Below are positions 27,333 to 36,000 of a stretch of 64,000 nucleotides of DNA, in pieces; the stretch's first letter is position 1; each line of letters begins with the position of its first letter. Source of the DNA: an uncultured Bacteroidia bacterium (GTDB lineage Bacteria > Bacteroidota > Bacteroidia > Bacteroidales > UBA932); assembly GCA_902792815.1 (NCBI GenBank), contig CADBAY010000008.1, positions 36,581 through 100,580 on the forward strand. Direction: 5' to 3'. The notes beneath the pieces are model-generated. The model did no database searches. It was not told where the DNA came from and was given only the letters and a program-made list of their open reading frames with translations. Position numbers and translations under genes: made by a program.

Positions 27333-29334
27333 AGTTTTACCGCCCCTTATTGTGGTCCTGCTGTTGACGGCTGTCGCTCCGCGACTGGCCCGGTTCGACT
27401 ACGAATACAAGAAGGGAAGTACGTGGGATTATGAGACCCTCTTCGCTCCCTTCGATTTCCCAGTTCTTAAGACTACGGAGCAAATCCAGGCCGAGATGGA
27501 TAAGGCGGCAGATGTTTTTGTGCCGTATTTCAATTATCTACCTGACGTTACTACGTCCAGTATGAGAAAGCTGTCGCAGGTCGATCTGGGGCCTCTGGAT
27601 TCGCTGACAGCCGCGTCTATGGTCGCAATTTTGGAGAGGGGAGTGGTCGCCGACGATGCCCTGCCTCAGGACAGCGATGTTATTTTTGTCCAGAAGGACA
27701 AGCGGGCGGTAAAGATTCCCGCCGACAATATTCTCGGCCTTTCTGCCGCCCGGGCGCGTCTCCTTGCCGATTTGCAGGAGCAAGTAGATACTATAGCTGT
27801 TGACTCGCTTCTCAAGGCGGGCGCAGTGTATAATCTCATAGTGCCGAATCTGGTTTTCAACTCCCAGATTACCGATGCGGTTAATGCCGACGCGGCTTCG
27901 CGCATATCACCTACACGCGGATATATTTCTGCTGGTCAGCTGATCGTGTCAAAAGGTGAGATAGTTACCGCCGATATTGCCCAGATACTCGATTCGTACA
28001 AGAAGGAATACGAGACCAACATCGGCTCTTCGCGCCCCATCTATCTGGAGATTTTAGGCAACTTCCTGGTGGCGTTCATCCTGGTGCTGCTGCTTTTGAC
28101 GGTTATCTATTACAGTAATGCTGACATTTTTTCCGATTCGCGTTACTACTACCTTCTGTTCATATTCACGCTCGCGGCTATAGTCATTCTGGTTATTTCG
28201 CGAGTGAACCCTTATTGGCTGTTCATCACGCCGCTCACTCTTGTGGCACTTTATCTGCAGGCTTTCATGCGCCCTAGGGTCATTGTGCCGGTGTATATCA
28301 TTTCGCTGCTGCCTCTGCTGGTTTATGCCGACAAGGGTATCGCACTGTTTATCATATTCCTGGTGGGAGGAATGGTGTCCATTGCGGCGTTCCCCGTACT
28401 CGGCAAGGGCTGGAAGCAGTTCCTGCTGGCCCTGCTCGCGTTCGTGAGCATGGCGCTTACCTATTTGGCTCTCAGGCTGGTGGGGGCTATGAGCGGAGTG
28501 GTGCTGCAAGATCTTCTGCGCCTTTTGGTCGCGTCGTTCCTCGCCGTGGCCGGCTATCCTCTCATCTATCTCTTCGAGAAGTTGTTCAACCTGGTGTCCA
28601 ATTCGCGTCTGTCCGAGCTCGCCGATACGTCCAGCAAGCTGCTCCGTGAGCTTGAACAGAAGGCTCCCGGGACTTTCCAGCACTCGCTTCAGGTAATGAA
28701 CATGGCCGACGCGGTGGCGCGCTCCATCGATGTTAATCCGCTTCTGCTGCGTGTGGGCGCCCTCTACCACGATATCGGCAAGATGAACAACCCCATGTGC
28801 TTCATCGAGAACGAGTCCATGCTCAACAAGAGCGAAGACCAGAAGTATCATACCGGACTTCAGCCTCAGCAGAGCGCGGAAGATATCATCAGGCACGTTA
28901 CCGATGGAGTGGACATGGCCCACCGTCACCGTCTCCCCGATGTGGTGGTAGATTTCATCCGCACCCACCACGGAACAACCGTAACCGGTTATTTCTGGGG
29001 CAAGTATCTTAACCAGAAAGGCGACCCGGCCAACCGTAAGTATTTCTCGTATCCGGGCCCTGCACCGACTACCAAGGAGCAGATTATCCTTATGCTTTGT
29101 GACAGCGTTGAGGCGGCTTCACGCACCCTTACCGAATATACTCCCGAGGCTTTTTCGGCATTTGTCGAGAAGATCGTCCAGGGCAAGATGGACCAGGGAC
29201 AGTTTGCCGCCGCCGACGTGTCCATCAAGGAACTCTCCGGCATCAAGGAGGCTATCAAGAACTATCTCGCCCAGGTGCATCACGGACGTGTGGAGTATCC
29301 TTCAAACCGTAAAAAATTCTTAAAAATCAAATAA
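27307..29334 (+). CDS. pgpH: PgpH-type 7TM HD-domain phosphohydrolase
   Basis: The 675-residue membrane protein has an N-terminal transmembrane helix, an extracytoplasmic 7TMR-HDED domain (about residues 40-250), about seven transmembrane segments (255-430) and a cytoplasmic HD domain. His488 and Asp489 are in ALYHDIGKMNNPMCF, and further metal ligands are in GTFQHSLQV, DMAHRHRLPDVVVDFIRTHHG. In Firmicutes such enzymes hydrolyse c-di-AMP. The start is a GTG at 27307 that overlaps the upstream SDR gene by 26 bases. The next gene starts 2 bases after its stop. Confidence 0.9.
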   Translation: MKPTVRLSKVLPPLIVVLLLTAVAPRLARFDYEYKKGSTWDYETLFAPFDFPVLKTTEQIQAEMDKAADVFVPYFNYLPDVTTSSMRKLSQVDLGPLDSLTAASMVAILERGVVADDALPQDSDVIFVQKDKRAVKIPADNILGLSAARARLLADLQEQVDTIAVDSLLKAGAVYNLIVPNLVFNSQITDAVNADAASRISPTRGYISAGQLIVSKGEIVTADIAQILDSYKKEYETNIGSSRPIYLEILGNFLVAFILVLLLLTVIYYSNADIFSDSRYYYLLFIFTLAAIVILVISRVNPYWLFITPLTLVALYLQAFMRPRVIVPVYIISLLPLLVYADKGIALFIIFLVGGMVSIAAFPVLGKGWKQFLLALLAFVSMALTYLALRLVGAMSGVVLQDLLRLLVASFLAVAGYPLIYLFEKLFNLVSNSRLSELADTSSKLLRELEQKAPGTFQHSLQVMNMADAVARSIDVNPLLLRVGALYHDIGKMNNPMCFIENESMLNKSEDQKYHTGLQPQQSAEDIIRHVTDGVDMAHRHRLPDVVVDFIRTHHGTTVTGYFWGKYLNQKGDPANRKYFSYPGPAPTTKEQIILMLCDSVEAASRTLTEYTPEAFSAFVEKIVQGKMDQGQFAAADVSIKELSGIKEAIKNYLAQVHHGRVEYPSNRKKFLKIK

Positions 29335-29336
29335 AT

Positions 29337-30329
29337 ATGAACCTTACTAAAAAACAAATTGACGACCTCAATCTCGAGCTGACTCTGGAGATTGCCCCTG
29401 AAGATTATGCCGAAGAAGTGAGAAAGAAACTTGCCGAGCGCAAGCGCACGGCCGAATTCAAGGGCTTCCGTAAAGGAATGGTGCCGGCCTCTTTGATCAA
29501 GAGGGTTTATGGCGAGCAGGCACTCGTGGACGCGGTCAACGATGTCATTACTACTTCCCTTGACAACTATATTTCCGAGCAGAAACTCCGCCTTCTCGGC
29601 GAGCCCCTGGGCAGCGAAAAACAGCCCGAGGTAGTGTGGGAAGATGGCAACAGCTTTACCTTCATCTTCGACGCCGCCCTCTCGCCCGAGGTAAAAATTG
29701 AAGTTGAGGCTGCCGATACCGTAAACAAGTATTCCATCACTTCTTCCGCCAAGGAGAAATCGACTATGGTTGAGAATCTCAAGAAGTATCGCGAGGACAG
29801 CAAACAGGAGCCTCTTTCCGACGAGGAAATGGAAAAGACCGTTACCGAGCGCCTCAAGGAAGAGCACCGTCAGGAGGCCGAGTGGCGCCTGAGCAAGGAT
29901 ATCCGTGACTTCTATGTGAACAAGGCCGGTATCGCGCTGCCCGAGGCATTCCTCAAGAGGTGGCTGCTCGCCGCCAACCAGGGCAAACTCAGCGCCGAAG
30001 ATATCGACAAGGATTTCCCCGGCTTCTGCGAGGACTTCAAGTGGCAGCTTGTGCGCGGCAAGTTCATGAAGGACTTTGGCTTTGACGTCACCCACGACGA
30101 CCTTTACGAGGCAGCCAAGGCTTATGTGACCTATCAGTACGCAATGTACGGCCTGGGCAATGTGCCCGAGGATATGATTACCGAGGCCGTCGGCAACGTC
30201 ATGAAGGACCGCCGCCAGCTGGAGCGCCTTTCCGAGCAGGTTGAAGACCGCAAGGTCCTCGACAAGATCAAAGAGACCATCACCATCAAAGACAAGAAAA
30301 TCTCCTCCGAAAAGTTCAGGGAGCTGTAG
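29337..30329 (+). CDS. tig: Trigger-factor-like chaperone lacking the PPIase domain
   Basis: The 330-residue cytoplasmic protein starts with the trigger factor ribosome-binding domain, including the L23-docking signature GFRKGMVP at residues 43-50. It continues into the helical substrate-binding C-terminal domain. Full trigger factors are about 430-450 residues with an FKBP-type PPIase domain near 150-245. Here the N-domain (to about 135) joins the helical part almost directly, so that domain is absent. It is two bases after pgpH and abuts the next lipoprotein gene. Confidence 0.85.
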   Translation: MNLTKKQIDDLNLELTLEIAPEDYAEEVRKKLAERKRTAEFKGFRKGMVPASLIKRVYGEQALVDAVNDVITTSLDNYISEQKLRLLGEPLGSEKQPEVVWEDGNSFTFIFDAALSPEVKIEVEAADTVNKYSITSSAKEKSTMVENLKKYREDSKQEPLSDEEMEKTVTERLKEEHRQEAEWRLSKDIRDFYVNKAGIALPEAFLKRWLLAANQGKLSAEDIDKDFPGFCEDFKWQLVRGKFMKDFGFDVTHDDLYEAAKAYVTYQYAMYGLGNVPEDMITEAVGNVMKDRRQLERLSEQVEDRKVLDKIKETITIKDKKISSEKFREL

Positions 30330-31400
30330 TTGAAAAAGATCTTTATAGCACTCGTATGCGCGCTTCTCTCTGCCTGTGGCAGTTATGAAAGCGGGCAATT
30401 CGCACCGCCCCGTTTCGTGTCCGTAGAGTCGGAAGTAACGGGGCGTGCGGTTATTACCCTTCGCTGTACATTGTCTGACGGCAGGGTAGAGAGTTGCGGA
30501 TTCCTTTACGGAGAAGGAGATAAACCGTACCACAAGGTTGAGTGCGAACTGTCAGACTTGTCATTCGAAACTTGCCTTGAGGGCCTTAAAGATGATGTGG
30601 GTTATACTTGGTGCGCTTTTGTCGCAGCCGGTGGAGTAGAAATACTGTCCGACAAAGGCACATTCCGGATTCCCAAGCCGGAACCGGAGCCGGAACCTAT
30701 CGTGGACTATCCTCCTGACAATGAATTATGGTACACCACACTCTCCGGAGGGATTCTTGAGGTAAGCAACAATTTCTGTCCCGGCCTTATTCTGCTTTCA
30801 AATACTTATAAGAACGGCCTGGGAGTGCTGCGCTTCGACTTTCCTGTAAGTACTTTTGCCGAGTGGGCATTGTGGTATAACTCTGATGTTGAATCGCTTA
30901 TCGTGCCCTCGAGCGTAAAGGTAACTTCTTATAGCTGCTTCAGGGAAAATATGAATCTAAAGAGGGTGGCTTTTGCTCCCGGTTTGATAGTTTTGGGCGA
31001 CTCTTCGCTGCATCACAATGAGGGATTGCAAGAAGTGCTTCTTCCAGATACCTGCATTTCCATCGAGAAGGACGCCCTGTCTCACGCCTACTCCTTGGAG
31101 ACTGTCGAATTGCCTCCATATCTGGAATCTCTGGGCCAGAGTGCCTTCCTGTATTGCACTGCGCTCCGTGGCATAGTGCTCCCCTCAACTATAAAATCCA
31201 TAGGTATTTACGCCTTCGAAAACGATGTAAAACTTGAGAGTGTGACCTGCCTCGCTCCCATTCCTCCTAAAGGTGGAGAAGAAATGTTCGACAATACCTC
31301 CGAATGTCCCATCTACGTTCCCGCAGCCTCCGTCGAAGCCTACCGCTCCGCCCCCATCTGGCGCAACTACGCCCATAGGATAAGGGCGATAAAGGAATAG
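30330..31400 (+). CDS. BspA-type leucine-rich-repeat lipoprotein
   Basis: The 356-residue protein starts with TTG at 30330, the base after the trigger factor stop. The signal peptide MKKIFIALVCALLSAC gives a lipobox with Cys16. An Ig-like segment (about 30-115) is followed by a PKPEPEPEPIVD linker and a BspA-like LRR_5 region (about 165-355) with repeats such as NLKRVAFAPGLIVLGDSSLHH and SLETVELPPYLESLGQSAFLYC. It ends with the characteristic IYVPAASVEAYRSAPIWRNY cap. Such proteins sit on the cell surface and can bind host or matrix molecules. Confidence 0.85.
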   Translation: MKKIFIALVCALLSACGSYESGQFAPPRFVSVESEVTGRAVITLRCTLSDGRVESCGFLYGEGDKPYHKVECELSDLSFETCLEGLKDDVGYTWCAFVAAGGVEILSDKGTFRIPKPEPEPEPIVDYPPDNELWYTTLSGGILEVSNNFCPGLILLSNTYKNGLGVLRFDFPVSTFAEWALWYNSDVESLIVPSSVKVTSYSCFRENMNLKRVAFAPGLIVLGDSSLHHNEGLQEVLLPDTCISIEKDALSHAYSLETVELPPYLESLGQSAFLYCTALRGIVLPSTIKSIGIYAFENDVKLESVTCLAPIPPKGGEEMFDNTSECPIYVPAASVEAYRSAPIWRNYAHRIRAIKE

Positions 31401-31410
31401 CCAGCTTTTG

Positions 31411-31462
31411 TTTGTCATTTCGAGCGCTTTGTTTGTCATTTCGAGCGAAGTCGAGAAATCTC
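31411..31462 (+). repeat. Dispersed TTTGTCATTTCGAGCG repeat, tandem copies 2 and 3
   Basis: TTTGTCATTTCGAGCG occurs at 31411-31426 and again at 31432-31447. The second copy continues with AAGTCGAGAAATCTC to 31462, matching the copy at 25209. The first copy is a truncated half. The duplication in tandem suggests slippage or a past insertion. Confidence 0.75.
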
Positions 31463-31703
31463 TTAGCCAATCCGGCGCTTCGCTTCCTTCGTTTCCCCTC
31501 TAATCTGACCGTTCTCCCTGTTTCCGTGCGTTTTTGGTTGTCAGAAGCCATTTCTGACACGCGGAGCAGCTTTTTTGTGCGCTTTTCGCCATGCCCAAGC
31601 CACAATTGCCACGCAAACCCCTCTTTTTGTGCGCGCCTTGCAACCGTTCTGCCGCATAAAGGCACTTCTGCCACTCTCCAGGCTCAAATGAACCAATATG
31701 AAC
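31463..31703. other. Non-coding stretch before the surface cluster
   Basis: No convincing gene is seen here. The plus strand is pyrimidine-rich. An 8-bp hairpin (31539-31546 with 31552-31559) is present without a T-run. Small open frames on either strand lack ribosome-binding context and have unlikely composition. Confidence 0.5.
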
Positions 31704-31734
31704 TTGATTCGGGATAGTGAATTGCATAGTTTTG
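31704..31734 (+). promoter_or_regulatory. Promoter of the fimbrillin/M64 surface cluster
   Basis: TTG at 31704-31706, a 20-base spacer and TAGTTTTG at 31727-31734 match the Bacteroidota consensus. The first downstream start codon is the small peptide ATG at 31757. Confidence 0.6.
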
Positions 31735-31756
31735 CGAGTCACTAACCAACCAATAT

Positions 31757-31903
31757 ATGTATAATACTTCAGAAAAGGCTGAATACAAGCAGCCGAACAT
31801 TGCTGTAAGAACAGTAATCCCTTCTATTGTCTGTCAAAGTTCAGGTGGTGCCGGTGGACACGGTGAACAAGGAGGAGGCGAGCCAATTGATGATGAACCT
31901 TAA
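31757..31903 (+). CDS. 48-residue Cys-Ser-Ser-Gly-Gly small protein
   Basis: The ATG at 31757 begins a 48-residue frame: MYNTSEKAEYKQPNIAVRTV, then IPSIVCQSSGGAGGHGEQGG, then GEPIDDEP. It has no signal peptide. It has a Tyr-x-x-Pro-rich start, a central hydrophobic segment leading to Cys-x-Ser-Ser-Gly-Gly, and a Gly-rich acidic tail. I recall similar short proteins (YxxP...xxLCxSSGG...) beside fimbrillin-like genes in Bacteroidota, but they have no assigned function. Its TAA overlaps the ATG of the next lipoprotein (TAATG), so it is probably translated and coupled. It might be a leader peptide or a secreted/modified peptide. Confidence 0.65.
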   Translation: MYNTSEKAEYKQPNIAVRTVIPSIVCQSSGGAGGHGEQGGGEPIDDEP

Positions 31904-33093
31904 TGCTTATGAAACATAAATCATTTATTCTTTTGTTCCCTCTTCTTGCGGCTTTGGTTTCGTGTGGCCAAAAAGAAAACGGGACCAGTCTGCCGCGCGA
32001 TGAAGTACAAACCGTGCGATTTATGCTTACCCAGTATGAGGGAGATGCAGTAGATTCCAAAACCAGCTATGATCTTGATAATATGCAATTCCTCTGGGCA
32101 GAAGGGGATATTGTGGGTATTATATCATCTGAAGGTAATCAGTTGAAATTCCCAATCAAGCCTGATTTTTATGGCCAGTCATATGCTGACTTCGATGGCC
32201 GGGGGTTTGCTTTGATTAGCGGGGAATCTTACTCCAGCTATTATCCTTTCGTAGCGGATTACGACCTTAATCCTACAGCGTTGCCCATCTCTTATGAAGG
32301 ACAATTTCAGGATGGCGATAATAGTATGGCCGGCATCGGTGCTTTTTCGTTTACTGCGGCAATGGGCACATCTCCTGCACAAGGCAATCTTGATTTTACG
32401 TTCAGGAATATTGGCTCACCACATCGATATCGAATACCGGTGCCGGCAGGAACGTATAAATCGTTGCGGCTGAGCATCCCTGATACAGAGTATATAGTTC
32501 AAGGAACGATTAACTTGATGGCTTCCACAGAGGAAGATCTAATTAACATTACTCCTGTCTCTTTGAGCGATCATCTTGATTTAACCTTGACCGGTGCTAC
32601 TATGAGCGCCGGCAGCAAGCTTCGCTGCTGGCTTATGGTACCACCGGTAAATCTAACAGGAAAAACAATTACTCTTTTACTGACAAAAGATGATGGCTCT
32701 CAAGTGGTTGCCTCTTTGGCCGGTAGCGATTGCCCTGCTAATTACCGCAAAGTTTTCAATGCCCAGACATCGGTATGGCCGGCGGAGAGCGCAGTCTCAA
32801 GCCAGGGCGGAGAAGTGAGCGTGTGCTTAACTCGTTCCGCAGTAGATAATGCAGTAACACTCAGTTGTGACGAGGCGTGGATATCGGCAGGGACCCCTGT
32901 TACTGATGGACTGGTTTCAACCTATCTTTTTACAGTTCAGGAAAATGCTGGCGCAGAACGTGAAGGCAGCGTATCGTTCACTGAAACTTCAACCGGGCTT
33001 ACAAATACTATCGTAATTAAGCAACAGAAGGCAGGCACTATAATAGGAATAGGAGGCTGGGAAAGCGACAGCCACTCCGGTAACGCAAACTAG
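31903..33093 (+). CDS. Fimbrillin-like lipoprotein with C-terminal BACON-like domain
   Basis: The 396-residue protein starts at the ATG overlapping the small peptide stop; an alternative ATG is two codons later. The signal peptide ends in the lipobox LAALVSC. Residues about 30-300 resemble the Mfa-like/fimbrillin fold: FLWAEGDIVGIISSEG, SGESYSSYYPF and the strand DLTLTGATMSAGSKLRCWLMVPPVNL. Residues about 305-385 look like a BACON-like Ig module with the SSQGGEVSVCLTRS start and CDEAWISAG. It is predicted to be surface-exposed. The next gene follows by 4 bases. Confidence 0.8.
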   Translation: MLMKHKSFILLFPLLAALVSCGQKENGTSLPRDEVQTVRFMLTQYEGDAVDSKTSYDLDNMQFLWAEGDIVGIISSEGNQLKFPIKPDFYGQSYADFDGRGFALISGESYSSYYPFVADYDLNPTALPISYEGQFQDGDNSMAGIGAFSFTAAMGTSPAQGNLDFTFRNIGSPHRYRIPVPAGTYKSLRLSIPDTEYIVQGTINLMASTEEDLINITPVSLSDHLDLTLTGATMSAGSKLRCWLMVPPVNLTGKTITLLLTKDDGSQVVASLAGSDCPANYRKVFNAQTSVWPAESAVSSQGGEVSVCLTRSAVDNAVTLSCDEAWISAGTPVTDGLVSTYLFTVQENAGAEREGSVSFTETSTGLTNTIVIKQQKAGTIIGIGGWESDSHSGNAN

Positions 33094-33097
33094 AAAT

Positions 33098-36000
33098 ATG
33101 AAAACCACAAAGATATATATTGCAGCTGCCATCATAGGTATGGCGGTCCTTGCTGCATCCTGCATCAGCAAGGAGAATTGGAATATGCCTCAGGACGGAC
33201 AGATTCCTATTTCACTTGCAGGCGATATCACACAACTATCTGTCACTCGTGCTTCCGACAACGGATTTGCTGCTGGTGACCAGGTGGGTATATGGGCGGT
33301 GAACTACGAAGAAGATACCCCCGGGACCTTACAGTTGAAGGACAACCAGGCAACGAATGTGCGTTTTACTTTCGACGGCACATCCTGGTCCTCTGACTAC
33401 GACATCTACTACAAAGATAAGAACACTAAGGTTGATATCTATGGTGTTTATCCTTACTCGTCGGCAATCTCCTCTATCGAAGAGTGGCCGTTTGAGGTTC
33501 AGGAAGACCAAAGTACTGTATCTTCTCACGGAATGATGGGCGGCTACGAGGCCAGTGACTTCCTTTGGGCCAAGCGTGAGGCTGTAATGCCCAGTCCCAG
33601 CACCGTGCAGTTGCTTTTCCAACACAAAATGAGTTGTGTGGTAGTGACTCTGGAAGAGGGAACAGGCTTTGAGGCCGGTGAGTTCGCAGGTCTCAGCCAG
33701 TCTGTTCTGATTAACAATGTCAAGCGTAATGCCACTATTAATCTTGCGACCGGTGAAGTGACTGCAACAGGAGCCGTTCCCGCCCGCAGCACAGTCCCGA
33801 CTGAATACGAAAACGGTTTCCGTGCTATCGTGGTACCGCAGACAGTCTCTTCGGCCTGCTCGCTGTTTTCAATCACTCTCGGTGGTGTTGCCTACACATA
33901 CAATCAGGGCTCCGCCTTTACATATGAGGCAGGCAAGCAGCACAACTTTACCGTTACGGTCAATAAGAAGACTGACGGAGGCTATGCTGTTACTGTGCAG
34001 ACTTCCATCTCTGCCTGGACAAATGATAATTCATCGCATTCCTTTGTTGCAAAGGAATATGTGGTAGTAAATGTAGAGACTCCTGGAACCCTTGGCGAGA
34101 CTCTTGTTGCTGCGGGAAAGAATCCCAATTCTATCAAGTTCTTGAAGGTTTTGGGTACAGTCAATGCCAATGACTTCTATTATATGAGGGATAATATGGC
34201 TGTTCTTCAGGGGATAAACATGAAGGAGAGTCGTGTCCTCGAAAGACGTATTCCGAATAATGCATTTACAAATAAGAAAACACTAGGAAGTTTTATTTTC
34301 CCAGATGGAGAGCAAGAAAACAGTATATTATCTATTGGGAATTCTGCTCTGAGTGCTACTTCATTATCCGGCTCGTTAGTTCTTCCTGATGGAATACAAA
34401 TGATTGAAGCGACTGCTTTCTCTGGAACACTAATCACATCCATAACCTTCCCCGAATCTCTTATTATTATCCAAGACTACGCTTTTAATAATTGCGCCTT
34501 TTTAGGAGGAAATATTGAATTACCACCTCAATTAAAAGAAATTGGAAAATATGCTTTTCAAAAGTGTGTGTTTTCTGGCAATCTAGTACTTCCCGAAAGT
34601 TTGGAAGAAATTGGGATTGGCGCTTTTTGCTCATGTTCCTATATTGGGGGAGACTTGGTAATTCCATCAAAAATAACTACTATAAAGAGTGATACTTTTA
34701 AAGATTGTTCTGGTATTCGTAAGTTATCTATTCATGATGGAATAAGGACGATTGATCAGCGTGCATTTCAGAATTGTGGAATAAAAGGAGAACTAGTCCT
34801 TTCAAAGAATCTTATTTCGATAGGAAGCTCAGCCTTTGAGGGTAATTCGTTTTGTGGGAGTTTGATTTTACCCGAATCACTTCTAACTATTTCAGATGCG
34901 GCATTTAGAAACTGTAAAAGGATATCAGGGGCACTTATTATTCCTGAATCAGTAACAACACTATCCCAGAATGTTTTTAATGGTTGTTCTTCCCTGGAAC
35001 AAATAGTTCTTCCTTCGACTTTATCGACTATTTCCCCGAATGCTTTCGGAGGTTGTACCGGCATCATATCTATCATCAATTACTCAGAGCGCCCTCCAAC
35101 AATTCTTAATACTAACGCATTTAGCGGCGTACCTAAAGATGCCTTTACTGTTGAGGTCCCGGCATCAAGCGTTAATGATTACTCAAATGCATTCGGTTGG
35201 AGAGATTTTAATCGTATTTCAGCTTATAAAGATTTCTCCATTAGTTCGAGAATGTACCGAGCTCTGAATTCTGAAGAAAGTAGGACTTTTATTCTTTACG
35301 CTGATGCAGGACTAACGTGGAGCGTAGAGAGTCATCCTGACTGGCTGGTCGTTTCGCCTTCTTCGGGTACGGGGAAGACGGATGTGACAGTTATGGTCAA
35401 TGCTCTTACGGAAGGAAGTGGTAATCGATCAGGTGAAGTCGAATTCTTACTAGACGGAAATGACTATAGGTGCGCCTTACTAGTGGAACAATATGACTAT
35501 GCTTATTCTGATGGATCTGTAGTAACAAAACAGACACACATAAAAGGGTCTGGCATTCCATTGGTTATTTTGGGAGATTGCTATGATGCGGCTGATATTG
35601 CTTCGGGGTCTTATCTTTATGATGCAGGGCAAGCAATTGATTCTTTTTTTGACATTGAGCCTTATAAAACATACCAAGACTATTTTGATGTTTATGTAGT
35701 GTTTGGTAAATCCGAAGATAGTGGTGTTGGTAGTGTTAATACTGTTCGAAACTCAAAGTTTGGCACCCAGTATTCCATAAAAAGAGGAACGCTGGAGAAC
35801 AATAGCTTGAATGCTTTTTCTTATGCAAAAAAAGCCGACCAGAATCTGGATATCACCAAAGGGTTGCTTATAATGGTTTTAAATAGTTCAGACTATGGAG
35901 GCGTTACATATATGTGGAATGATGGATCCGCGATTGCTATTTGTCCGAAGAGTGCGGATCCATACCCTAATGATTTCAGGGGCGTTGTTCAGCATGAGGC

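Noticed and set aside
31412-31717. Plus-strand 101-codon frame in the gap before the surface cluster
   Set aside because: It begins inside the dispersed repeat, has Arg/Ser/Cys-rich random composition and no ribosome-binding context.
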